From the NCBI GenBank assembly GCA_033852165.1, contig JAWSUZ010000047.1, forward strand, positions 24,026 to 88,025: DNA of 64,000 nt. The letters run 5' to 3'. Under the pieces are notes generated by a model, which had not been told where the DNA came from, did no database searches, and saw only the letters and a program-made list of their open reading frames with translations. Below, piece by piece: positions 54,463-62,989 of this stretch. Positions within the stretch are counted from its first letter, which is position 1. Every line of letters starts with the position of its first letter. The translations under genes were made by a program, and so were the position numbers. The stretch comes from Agarilytica sp033852165. GTDB taxonomy: Bacteria > Pseudomonadota > Gammaproteobacteria > Pseudomonadales > Cellvibrionaceae.

Positions 54463-54918
54463 CTACGGTCTATTTTCTTTAAACCAGTTATTAACCTCTA
54501 AAGAAAACCCTTCAATAAGAAGAGTCAGCGCATCTACGTGTAAAGAATTTAACTTTTCGACATCGATTAGATATAACAGGTATATGGATTTACCAAACAC
54601 CACTTCATCATCTCTATATGTACTCCCCGCATCGCCAGGGTGCTTAACAAATGTCATCGTTTTTTTTGTAAATGATGGCCCTGAGTTATCGCCGAACATT
54701 TTTGTTTTTGAATTATCGGAATGTGTCATTTTGTAGAATCCTGGCAATCCAATATTGTCAAATATTTTCTCAACCACCAACTCTACATCTTGACTTGTTA
54801 CTGCTAGCATAAGATCTTGTATAGCTCCATTAACAATCTCGTGATAAAAATAGTTCATGTCATACTCTTCAATAAAGTTAGCTTTTCTCGACTCCATATA
54901 CTCAACACTTGGTTTCAT
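54463..54918 (-). CDS. Uncharacterised 151-residue protein, possibly GAF-like
   Basis: Cytoplasmic; no signal peptide or membrane helix. Middle segment LPGFYKMTHSDNSKTKMFGDNSGPSFTKKTMTFVKHPG followed by FGKSIYLLYLIDVEKLNSLHVDALTLLIEGFSLEVNNWFKEN. The last part resembles the C-terminal GAF-like sensor region of certain receiver proteins in Pseudomonas (LLxxNMPxDDxExxGRLRDxLALLAEGA-like pattern), but without the receiver. I cannot name the family. It is the first gene of the minus-strand cluster with the chemoreceptor 46 bases downstream, so it may be a soluble sensor or adaptor in the same pathway. Confidence 0.65.
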   Translation of the reverse strand: MKPSVEYMESRKANFIEEYDMNYFYHEIVNGAIQDLMLAVTSQDVELVVEKIFDNIGLPGFYKMTHSDNSKTKMFGDNSGPSFTKKTMTFVKHPGDAGSTYRDDEVVFGKSIYLLYLIDVEKLNSLHVDALTLLIEGFSLEVNNWFKENRP

Positions 54919-55014
54919 TTTGATTTTTCCTTAACGTCAAATACTTCTGTTTTTCGTTTTATTAAGTATCTGTCATGTGACGTTTTTTTCATGTCGGAAT
55001 TAGTCGCTAGGACT

Positions 55015-55057
55015 TGTAGGAATGTTTACTGGAATCTCTGTAGGAAAATTCCTACAG
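55015..55057. promoter_or_regulatory. Candidate operator: GacA-box-like palindrome plus extra half-site
   Basis: A perfect 20-base palindrome at 55038-55057 (arms CTGTAGGAA and TTCCTACAG around AA) contains TGTAGG-N6-CCTACA, resembling the Gac box TGTAAG-N6-CTTACA bound by the NarL-type regulator GacA. A further TGTAGGAA half-site lies at 55015-55022, 24 bases from the next. It sits about 120 bases upstream of the 54918 start. The adjacent NarL-type regulators are candidate binders. In the rest of the 492-base gap 54919-55410 nothing else was recognised. Confidence 0.55.
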
Positions 55058-55410
55058 ATAAAACGACAGGAAATAGATATTCAGTTTCGCTAAATATAAA
55101 TGAATAAAAATGGAGTGATTTTGAGTAATTAACTGTTTTTAATTACTATTTTCGGATTATTATGGGCTGTAATCAAAAATCCTTACTAAAGACCGAGTAC
55201 TCCATGCGCCCGAATTTAATCGACAAGAATTTTCAGCCGGATCGACTAACCTAGCTTTAAATCGGTAAAACTTGGCTTTCTAGAACAAAATGGAATGAGA
55301 TGGTTCGCTCAAACTTGACGAGACGTGTGAGCCGCTCAAACACGAGAGCTTTATAAGAGGTATAAATAAGGTTGACGTTGATGCATTCGCGTATAAGCAA
55401 GTCGGTCGGG

Positions 55411-56052
55411 TTAGTCGATTAAGTTATTGCGCATTGCATATAGTGTGATCTCGGCATTGCTCTTCAATGCCATTTTTTCCATAAGGCGGGTGCGATACGT
55501 TGCGATGGTTTTGACGCTAAGATTGAGTTCCTTACCAATATCCGACAAGGGAACTCCCAAAGCAATCTGTGTAAATACGACGTACTCACGATCAGATAAT
55601 TTCTCATGCGCGAGTTTTTTACTGCCTTCTTCGTTGTCAGAAATACTATCGGCAAGTAATACGGCAACCTGCGGACTTATAAATTTACTCCCTTTAAGGG
55701 CGGTTTTTACGGCCTCAACCAAAAAGTCGGGCGCACTCTTTTTATTCAAGTACCCTGCTGCACCCGCCTTAATCAAACGCACAGCATATTGTTCTTCTGG
55801 GTAGGCGCTGAGGACCAAGACCGGTAGTTTTGGGGTCTCGAGTTTGATTTGAACCAGCAGTTCAGGACCGCGCTTTCCGGGCATAGCAACATCGAGCAGC
55901 ACAAGATCCCATTTAGAATCCCGTATTTGAGTGATGGCTTCTGAGGCATTTTCGGCCTCACCAAATTCGAAGGAATCGCCTGTCTCTTCCAGTATTTGTC
56001 TCATACCTCGGCGTACAATCGAGTGGTCATCAACAATCAATATGCGCTTCAT
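55411..56052 (-). CDS. NarL/FixJ-family response regulator (paralogue B)
   Basis: 213 residues from the ATG at 56052 with GAGG six bases upstream; a GTG at 56064 giving a 4-base overlap with the kinase stop is possible. Receiver with VDDHS, phospho-Asp54 in LVLLDVAMPGKRG and conserved Lys in GYLNKK; LuxR-type helix-turn-helix LSDREYVVFTQIALGVPLSDIGKELNLSVKTIATYRTRLMEKM. Directly downstream of the REC-PAS-HisKA_3 kinase, its likely partner. Paralogue of the regulator at 49203-49847. Confidence 0.94.
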   Translation of the reverse strand: MKRILIVDDHSIVRRGMRQILEETGDSFEFGEAENASEAITQIRDSKWDLVLLDVAMPGKRGPELLVQIKLETPKLPVLVLSAYPEEQYAVRLIKAGAAGYLNKKSAPDFLVEAVKTALKGSKFISPQVAVLLADSISDNEEGSKKLAHEKLSDREYVVFTQIALGVPLSDIGKELNLSVKTIATYRTRLMEKMALKSNAEITLYAMRNNLID

Positions 56053-56060
56053 ATGAAACC

Positions 56061-57590
56061 TCACAGACCTTCGATGGGTGCAGATAAAATAATACGAGTG
56101 CCCGAATCTTTTTCAGATTCAATGTTTAAACTCCCATTAATATATATGGCGCGCTCTTTCATACCCCGCAAACCGAATGACTTTTTTCGCTTGCCTTCGG
56201 CTTGGTTTACCACTTTTAAGGGGTCGTGCCAGACCCATTCGTCAGAATCCTTTCCATTATCGGAGCGTATACCGTCGCCGTTATCTGCTATCTGTAAATA
56301 AAGTGTATTCGACTTTTTAAGTACGATGACCTCTACTTTAGTGGCATTTGCATGACGTGCGACATTGGTGAGCGCTTCTTGCAATATCCTAAATACGGCG
56401 ATACTTTGATTACTTGTCAAGTCCAGATGATCGACATTCTTAGTGACTTGGCACGGTATTTGGTATCGATTATTAAACTCTTTCGCTTGCCACTCAATGG
56501 CTGCGAGCAAACCAAGATCATCTAGTAATGAAGGTCTCAAATCTGTCACTATACGACTGCACTCATCCACAGCGCCTGCAACCAGCGACCCCATCGATTC
56601 GATTTTCGATTTAACCTCCGCCATCTCTTCAGGAATTTTGCTATTTAACCATCGTATATCCATGTTAAGGGCAGTGAGTGTAGCGCCTAGCTCATCATGT
56701 ATTTCGTGGGCAATTTTGGCCTTTTCTTCTTCTCGCACATGCAATATATGTGATGCTAACTCCCTTAATTGTTCTTTAGAGCTCCTTAGTTCCAGCTCTC
56801 TTTTTTTCTTATCAGTAATATTTACATGGGTACCGACCAGGCGTATGACTTTATTGTCTTGGTGAACAGCGAAGGCTCTCGACAAAATGTCCACATAATG
56901 CCCGTCCTTGTGTCTCATTCTAAATTCAACTTCAAAGCGCTCGGACCCACCTTTTATATAACGATCAGCCTCTAGTCCAACACGCACGACATCATCTGGA
57001 TGTATTTGATCACGCGAAAAGTCTTTCGTCCTGGGGACCTCATCTTGCGCATACCCAATCATTTCGCACCACCGCTGCGAGTAGTAGACTTCTTTTGCCT
57101 GTAAATTCCAGTCCCAAAGACCGTCGTTTGCGCCTCGCATGGCAAGCTGAAATCGTTCTTCACTCAGCTGTAAGGCGTGTTCTGCACTCCGGTGGGCTCT
57201 CTTTACTTGCGCGTCTTCTAACTCTCGCTCGATAGCGGGTACAAGCCTAGAGAGGTTGTTTTTGTTGATAAAATCTTGCGCTCCATTTTTTAATAGACGA
57301 ACCGCATCTTCCTCCCGCAATTCACCCGATAATGCGATAAAAGGAATTTCTTTATCTTTGTCTCTAACAATTTCAAATACTTGATCTACCGACATCGTGG
57401 GCATCATGCAGTCGGACAGTACGACATCCCATTGCGCCTTATCCAATTGCTCAGTTAATGCCTCAATACCATCAATCACAGTAAGGGATACATCTAGCCC
57501 TTCTTTTTTCAGACTAAGGCGTATCAGCTCAGCGTCTTTCGCAGAGTCTTCGATCATCAGTATTCGCAACGCCTTAGTCCGCAAAGTCAT
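56061..57590 (-). CDS. REC-PAS-HisKA_3 hybrid histidine kinase
   Basis: 509 residues, soluble. N-terminal receiver (residues 8-125, phospho-Asp60 in VVLSDCMMP, lysine in DFINKNN), PAS domain at about 140-262 (FQLAMRGANDGLWDWNLQAKEVYYSQRWCEMIGY), then a NarX/DegS-type HisKA_3 with the phospho-histidine in KIAHEIHDELGATLTALNMDIRWL (His298 likely), and a HATPase (ALTNVARHANATKVEV; LQIADNGDGI; FGLRGMKERA). Kinases of this type pair with LuxR/NarL-type regulators, and one follows 8 bases on. Overlaps the upstream receiver gene by four bases. Confidence 0.93.
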   Translation of the reverse strand: MTLRTKALRILMIEDSAKDAELIRLSLKKEGLDVSLTVIDGIEALTEQLDKAQWDVVLSDCMMPTMSVDQVFEIVRDKDKEIPFIALSGELREEDAVRLLKNGAQDFINKNNLSRLVPAIERELEDAQVKRAHRSAEHALQLSEERFQLAMRGANDGLWDWNLQAKEVYYSQRWCEMIGYAQDEVPRTKDFSRDQIHPDDVVRVGLEADRYIKGGSERFEVEFRMRHKDGHYVDILSRAFAVHQDNKVIRLVGTHVNITDKKKRELELRSSKEQLRELASHILHVREEEKAKIAHEIHDELGATLTALNMDIRWLNSKIPEEMAEVKSKIESMGSLVAGAVDECSRIVTDLRPSLLDDLGLLAAIEWQAKEFNNRYQIPCQVTKNVDHLDLTSNQSIAVFRILQEALTNVARHANATKVEVIVLKKSNTLYLQIADNGDGIRSDNGKDSDEWVWHDPLKVVNQAEGKRKKSFGLRGMKERAIYINGSLNIESEKDSGTRIILSAPIEGL

Positions 57591-58018
57591 TGCGATAGAA
57601 CGCTCTTATTTATACTTAACCAATAATCCCAAAGTTTTTTAATTGTATCGGCGTAATCACTGTATATAACGGGTTTACATACATAGCCATTTGCACCATT
57701 TTCATAGCTATTGCTGATATCGTTTAAATCGTCGGACGAACTCAGAATAACAACCGGAAGTAGTTTGGTTATATTGCTTTTTCTAATGTTTCTTAGGACC
57801 TCGAGCCCGGTAATCTTCGGCAGATTCAAATCCAAAAGGACTAATTTCGGGAGTGGATCTTCAGATTCGTTGAGTTGAATAAAGTAATCTAATGCTTCTT
57901 GACCATCCCTGACCACTTCTACTCGACAATTGACACTACCCTTGGCAAAGGCTCTTTTTGCGAGTAACTCGTCTTTCTTATTGTCTTCCACTAGAAGAAC
58001 GTATTCAGAATTTGTCAT
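57587..58018 (-). CDS. Rcp1-like single-domain response regulator
   Basis: 143 residues. Opens with YVLLVEDNKKDELLAKRAF, phospho-Asp in LVLLDLNLPKITGLEVLRNIR, and GYVCKPV with the conserved lysine. The NKKDELLAKRAF / LDLNLP pattern is that of Rcp1-type receivers partnering bacteriophytochrome-like kinases, matching the HisKA subtype of the upstream kinase gene. Lies between the YfiR-domain kinase (53-base gap) and the REC-PAS kinase (4-base overlap), so likely a phosphotransfer intermediate. Confidence 0.9.
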   Translation of the reverse strand: MTNSEYVLLVEDNKKDELLAKRAFAKGSVNCRVEVVRDGQEALDYFIQLNESEDPLPKLVLLDLNLPKITGLEVLRNIRKSNITKLLPVVILSSSDDLNDISNSYENGANGYVCKPVIYSDYADTIKKLWDYWLSINKSVLSQ

Positions 58019-58071
58019 CTTTTTTCGCCTACTTTCATTCGCCGACTTTATCTCACCTAGGTTTTATACGA

Positions 58072-59829
58072 CTAACCCAAAGTAAAATAGAATGTTGCAC
58101 CTTCATTAACCTTTCCCTCTGCCCAAACTCGTCCTCCATGCTGTTCAACTATTTTTTTCACCGTAGCAAGTCCAATGCCATTTCCTTCGAACTCTGATTG
58201 CTTGTGAAGTCGCTGGAAGGGTTGAAACAACCTTTCCTTATGGGTCATATCGAAACCGACCCCATTATCACGGACATAAAAACTCGCGCTTCCCTCGATA
58301 ATACTCTGACCAACCGCTATTTTTGGATGTTCATTTTTTGATGAATATTTCCACGCATTGCCAATTAGGTTGGTCATTACATTCTTTATGAGTACTGGGT
58401 CACCATTAGCAATAAGATGATCTTCAACAGATATTTCAAGGCGCGATTCCGTACCCACCCCTTTTATATCTTTTACAACGCTGTTTGCACATTTTGATAT
58501 ATCAAAGTTTTTTCTCGATAGTTCTCCGCGCGAACATCGAGACAGAACGAGAAGCCCATCGATGAGTTCAGCCATTTCTTTACTGCTTTGCTTCAAATAA
58601 TGAAGATACTCTCTACCAGCATCATCTAACTTGTCATCATACTCCTCTAGGAGAACATCACTAAAGCCATCAATAGCCCTTAAAGGAGACCGAAGATCAT
58701 GTGAAACGGTATAGGAAAATGTCTGAAGTTCATTATTGAGACGCATCGTCTTTTCCTTTTCTGTTTCAAGCTGTTTTATCGCTAATTTCTTTTTATGGTT
58801 AAGCTTCACGATTACCGTCATAAGGCATAAAAATATAAAAGATATGGCGACAATAATACTGAGAACTTTTTGTTGTTTAACAATTACCGCACTTTTCTTT
58901 CCAATTTCCAGCCGCTGGCGATCCAACACTTCAGTATTTTTTGAAATTTCTTTCGAGAGGTCATCTATCGTTAACTCTTTAATTTTCAATAGAGATATTC
59001 GATGGTCTAATGTCTGTTTGTTTTGAAAAAGCTTCTGCTTAGTCTTAACCAGCACATCTGAAATATTTTCTAAGTTTGACTGAGCCAACTGAATACTGGA
59101 CTTTTTAGTCTCAATCTCTTTACTGTGCTCTTTAATTATTTTCTGAAAGTTAATCTGCTTTAATCGCAGCTCGCTTTCAATCTCACTTACTTTTCGTGTT
59201 TTTTCATCTAACTCATTTTTTACAACAAACAAACTATTTTCTAGCTCTCTAAATAGCTCCGCGACGTCTAACTCAGATCCGCCAATCAGAAGTATTTCCT
59301 TATCTACCGTAACCCCTTCGTAGACCAAATTACTTCGATTGACCTCAAACACCATATTCCCATAATCGTTTAATTTTAAATTAAGCATAATGTCACGGCT
59401 ATATGGGCTATTGTATGTAACAAGAACCGTTTTCGTCCGCCTAACCCGCCTTGAAATTTCGGGTAAACGGTTAATATGGGCGTCTCCGATGTACAGTAGG
59501 TGTATGTCTTTTCCGTCAATATCCTCTATTGAGTTGAATTCTCTGACATTAAACCGCCGGTTTTTGACTAGAGGTGATTTTGATGCCGAGGTGATAACCT
59601 TAGTAAGGGAGGGACTGGTACCAACAATACCGATTTCGAATGGAGTAGAAGCGTCATCATGCCATTCTAAATACTTAAAAAATTTCACTATAAACAGGCT
59701 TTTTATTTCATCAATGCCGATTTTTCGCTGGGCAAAGGTGTTCCCTCCTAGACACAGAGCCATCAATATTAGCAGGCCTAGCTGCTTTATCTTTACGCTA
59801 TTGAAAATAGCATTGAAAAAACCGCTCAT
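58072..59829 (-). CDS. Sensor histidine kinase with N-terminal YfiR/DUF4154 domain
   Basis: 585 residues from the ATG at 59829 (GAGAG upstream); in-frame sequence upstream to 59895 is poorly supported. Signal peptide or anchor at 14-33, a periplasmic YfiR-like domain at 40-183 (SLFIVKFFKYLEWHDDASTPFEIGIVGTSPSL; DIHLLYIGDAH; MLNLKLNDYGNMVFEVNRSN), a coiled coil at about 190-316, a membrane helix at 323-342, and a kinase core with His377 in SYTVSHDLRSPLRAIDGFSDVL, then VMTNLIGNAWKYSSK, DNGVGFDMTHKERLF and GIGLATVKKIVEQHGG. YfiR in other bacteria is a periplasmic repressor; here it is fused to a kinase. First gene of a four-gene signalling operon. Confidence 0.9.
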   Translation of the reverse strand: MSGFFNAIFNSVKIKQLGLLILMALCLGGNTFAQRKIGIDEIKSLFIVKFFKYLEWHDDASTPFEIGIVGTSPSLTKVITSASKSPLVKNRRFNVREFNSIEDIDGKDIHLLYIGDAHINRLPEISRRVRRTKTVLVTYNSPYSRDIMLNLKLNDYGNMVFEVNRSNLVYEGVTVDKEILLIGGSELDVAELFRELENSLFVVKNELDEKTRKVSEIESELRLKQINFQKIIKEHSKEIETKKSSIQLAQSNLENISDVLVKTKQKLFQNKQTLDHRISLLKIKELTIDDLSKEISKNTEVLDRQRLEIGKKSAVIVKQQKVLSIIVAISFIFLCLMTVIVKLNHKKKLAIKQLETEKEKTMRLNNELQTFSYTVSHDLRSPLRAIDGFSDVLLEEYDDKLDDAGREYLHYLKQSSKEMAELIDGLLVLSRCSRGELSRKNFDISKCANSVVKDIKGVGTESRLEISVEDHLIANGDPVLIKNVMTNLIGNAWKYSSKNEHPKIAVGQSIIEGSASFYVRDNGVGFDMTHKERLFQPFQRLHKQSEFEGNGIGLATVKKIVEQHGGRVWAEGKVNEGATFYFTLG

Positions 59830-60108
59830 AACTCTCGTTCTTGAATAGACGACCTCCACTGTATTATAGATACAGTGGACAGGCAGGGTGAACATTTTTA
59901 TGATGCTAAAAAATAGTAGAGGAGATCTTTACTTTACATAAAAAAATAAGATATCGAACGGGATTCTTTATAACTAAAGCGACTTATTGCGAATGCTACC
60001 CCGATGAGAATCGGATTAATATCGACTCCTAGTAAGTTACGGTCATCACAGAAAGCGAGCCCTTGCCTACCCGGCATCAATCACGTCCATACGAATAAGT
60101 CATTCCGT

Positions 60109-61245
60109 CTAATATTCGAGTCTAGCGCGAAATAATATCTCTCGATCAGACCCCGGCAGAGGGTTATGTAACCCTACACTAGATTGTATGAAATCATATT
60201 CTTCATCAAACAGATTAAATATTGAAAACCTTAGCCTAATCCCCACATCCGAAAACTGGTCAAAAGATAACGAAAGGTTAATTAAATAACTCGAGTCTAG
60301 CCTCTCTATATTACTCGATCGACTCCCCTCAACCATTGTTATAATATTTGCCCGTCGGCTACCAAGGTAGATAGTCGAAGGGCTTACATTTATATTCTCG
60401 GATAGTTGGTAGCTACTATTAAGCGTAAATTTATGTTGTGGGAACGATAAAAGGCTATCACTCGAAGGAACGTTATAGATATCAACGCGGTTATGTGTAT
60501 CTTTATAGTACGAGTAGGTTAAATCAAAATACCCATTCTCTAGGAGAATTTTACTGGAGAGTTCAATACCTGAAGTCCCAGTCTGAGCATCATTAAAATA
60601 TCCTCCAACAATACCGGACTGAAAAACAATAGGATCCTTTATTTTGACATCAAAAATGTCTGCAATAATTGAAACATTCTGGCTTAATTGAATGCCCACT
60701 TCCAACTCATAAGTTTTGTTCTCTCTGTTGTAATGGTGGAATTATCGATATTCGCATTAATATTTCCAACTCTAGGCGCTCGGAAAGTTTCGCTCACTTG
60801 AGTTTTCAGATGAATTGTTTCGAAAGCTTTTGTGTATGCGATACGCGGAACAAACACACCCTCAACCTCAGAATGTTTTTCATAACGACCGCCGACACTG
60901 ATATTTCCTAGGCTATGTTGGTATGTCCCCGCTATATAAAGGGCAGTATTGGAGTATTCCTTTGTGATAGCTGACAAGTACACGACACCTTGGTGCCGTA
61001 AGGACAATAAGCAGCAAAGGCGCGGTTCTCATTTAGGCCATAATCGGATCGCGATTAAATCAAAGGCCGAATATACGTCTACAGTTTTATGAAAAGTCGA
61101 AATAAAAGGTTGTTACGAGCGAGGTGTAGATATATGTACTTTTGACGCGTCTTGGCTCTTCTTCCTGAAGCGCTATAGCGGTCCCCACAGATACCGCCAC
61201 CGCACGGCTAAAAACCAACAAAAATTTAACAACAAGAATCCTCAC
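60109..61245 (-). pseudogene. Decayed TonB-dependent receptor gene
   Basis: From 61245 a GTG frame encodes a signal-peptide-like segment (RILVVKFLLVFSRAVAVSVGTAIA) and then stops after 52 codons at 61087. Barrel fragments resume in shifted frames: 61007-60684 (ALYIAGTYQHSLGNISVGGRYEKHSEVEGVFVPRIAYTKAF) and 60705-60109 (EVGIQLSQNVSIIADIFDVKI... to the terminal FRARLEY). The last shift lies at a run of four A residues (60714-60717); one extra A would restore RTKTYELEVGIQ. The plug domain is missing. A remnant of an internally deleted, frameshifted receptor, next to the accessory uptake region. Confidence 0.8.
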
Positions 61246-61250
61246 TATTG

Positions 61251-62138
61251 TCAGTCAAACCCCTTCGCCGCCAACAAATGCCTAATCACCGCCTGAGTCG
61301 CCAACCCCGCATGACTCTGTGCAGACGCCACGATATACAAAGGCACCTGCTGTTCCCTCCCCAAATTTACCGGCACCTCCCTCAAATCACCATCCGCCAA
61401 CGCCTTAACAATTTTTTCACGGGGAATAAACGCAAAACCCAAACCCGACTTTAACGCCTCAATACTCGTCGCAAAATGTGACACCGTCCAACGCTGTTCC
61501 GAGCCCAACCAACCCGAACTCCGCTCACGCTTAACACCACTATCCCTCACCACAATCTGCCTGAACTGCTTCAACACCGCCTCCGTTATCGGCGCCTGCA
61601 ACGAAAAGACAGGATGCGAAGGGCTCGCCACCGGAACCTTATTCACCACACCATAATTTTCAGCTAAAAAACCCGGCGGAACGCGGCCGCAAATCACCAC
61701 ATCCGCCTCACGTCGCAGCAATGTCTCCTCCGTTCCCGATAGAGTCGTTTCGAGGACTCGAATACGTGTCTGAGGGCTCTCCTCAGAAAAACCCTGCAAA
61801 CCACAGAAAATTCGATCCATCGGCACGATGCCATCCACAGCAAGTACCACTTCCGCCTCCCAACCACTCGCTAAGTATTCCGCAGCCTGGTCCACCAAGA
61901 GGGCCTGATCCAGTAGAGCTGTCGCGTGGCGGTACATCGCTTTCCCAAACTCCGTCAGTTCGGCCTTACGACCCTGCTGCACAAACACCGAGGAAGGCAA
62001 ACGTTCTTCCATCTTGGTGATGCTGTAGCTGACTGTCGACTGGCTCTTGTTCATGACTTCAGCGGCTCGTGCAAACGAACCCTCTTCGACCACCGCCCTG
62101 AAGGCGGCCCATTGCTCTAAGCTAATTTTTGGAATCAT
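61251..62138 (-). CDS. LysR family transcriptional regulator (beside azoR)
   Basis: 295 residues from the ATG at 62138; an in-frame TTG at 62177 is less likely. DNA-binding domain ISLEQWAAFRAVVEEGSFARAAEVMNKSQSTVSYSITKMEERLPSSVF, effector domain after residue 90. Divergent from azoR with about 140 bases between, the classic LysR arrangement for control of an azoreductase/pirin pair. Its stop lies six bases before the receptor remnant. Confidence 0.92.
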   Translation of the reverse strand: MIPKISLEQWAAFRAVVEEGSFARAAEVMNKSQSTVSYSITKMEERLPSSVFVQQGRKAELTEFGKAMYRHATALLDQALLVDQAAEYLASGWEAEVVLAVDGIVPMDRIFCGLQGFSEESPQTRIRVLETTLSGTEETLLRREADVVICGRVPPGFLAENYGVVNKVPVASPSHPVFSLQAPITEAVLKQFRQIVVRDSGVKRERSSGWLGSEQRWTVSHFATSIEALKSGLGFAFIPREKIVKALADGDLREVPVNLGREQQVPLYIVASAQSHAGLATQAVIRHLLAAKGFD

Positions 62139-62276
62139 ATATCTAATTATTCGATCAATAAGACGTAAATATCGCAACCATCAATCGGAATTTAACGTAT
62201 AGACTGGATTCATACAAGTGAGCAACCCAAATAACACGCCCCTTATAACGACTATCAACAAGACTGGAGTTTCACC

Positions 62277-62870
62277 ATGACTAAGCCACTCAACGTACTA
62301 CGAATCGATAGCAGTATTTTCGGCAAGGGCGGAGTTTCAGCCCAGCTCACGGACAATATCATCGAGCAAGTTACTGAAGCACACGAGCTTGTCGCAGTTC
62401 GATCTCGCGAGCTATCCGGTGATTCGATACCGCATTTGACCCTTGGAACAATCAATGACATTGGAGAAGGCAAAGCCGAACTAGCCGACGAGTTGATAGC
62501 AGAACTGCAAAACGCTGACGTCATTGTCTTAGGAATCCCAATGTATAACTTTGGTGTCCCCAGTGAATTTAAGGCCTGGTTCGACCATGTTGCCCGCGCC
62601 AAGGTAACCTTTGAATACACATCTAACGGACCGGTAGGTCTGTTAAAAAACAAAAAGGTCTACGTCGTCACGACTCGGGGCGGTATTTATAAAGATCAAA
62701 CCAATGACTTAGAAGTCCCGTTTCTCAAAACCATTCTCAGCTTTATTGGCTTAGACGACGTTGAATTTATTTATGCTGAAGGCTTAAGTTTAGGTGGCGA
62801 CAAAAAAGAAAAAGCCATCTCCGAAGCTAAGACGCAAATTGCCCACCTCATTCAAAGCAACGCGGCATAA
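62277..62870 (+). CDS. azoR: FMN-dependent NADH-azoreductase
   Basis: 197-residue flavodoxin-fold quinone/azo reductase. VLRIDSSIFGKGGVSAQLTDNII at the flavin phosphate loop, VLGIPMYNFGVPSEFKAWFDHVARAKVTFEYTSNGPVGLLKNKKVYVVTTRGGIY (the MYNF flavin motif and the TTRGG loop), and LSFIGLDDVEFIYAEGL at the end are typical. GGAG ribosome site precedes the ATG. Likely roles are quinone or nitro/azo compound reduction. Followed by a pirin gene, likely one transcript. Confidence 0.95.
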   Translation: MTKPLNVLRIDSSIFGKGGVSAQLTDNIIEQVTEAHELVAVRSRELSGDSIPHLTLGTINDIGEGKAELADELIAELQNADVIVLGIPMYNFGVPSEFKAWFDHVARAKVTFEYTSNGPVGLLKNKKVYVVTTRGGIYKDQTNDLEVPFLKTILSFIGLDDVEFIYAEGLSLGGDKKEKAISEAKTQIAHLIQSNAA

Positions 62871-62989
62871 CACTGAATCGGACACGGGCCAAAACCCATA
62901 AACAGCCGAGAATCTTAATCGAGCAAACAGCGAAAAAGTGTAGAGAAGAAGCCCAGAAAATAAGAGCAGAAAAGAAGAATAGAACAGCC

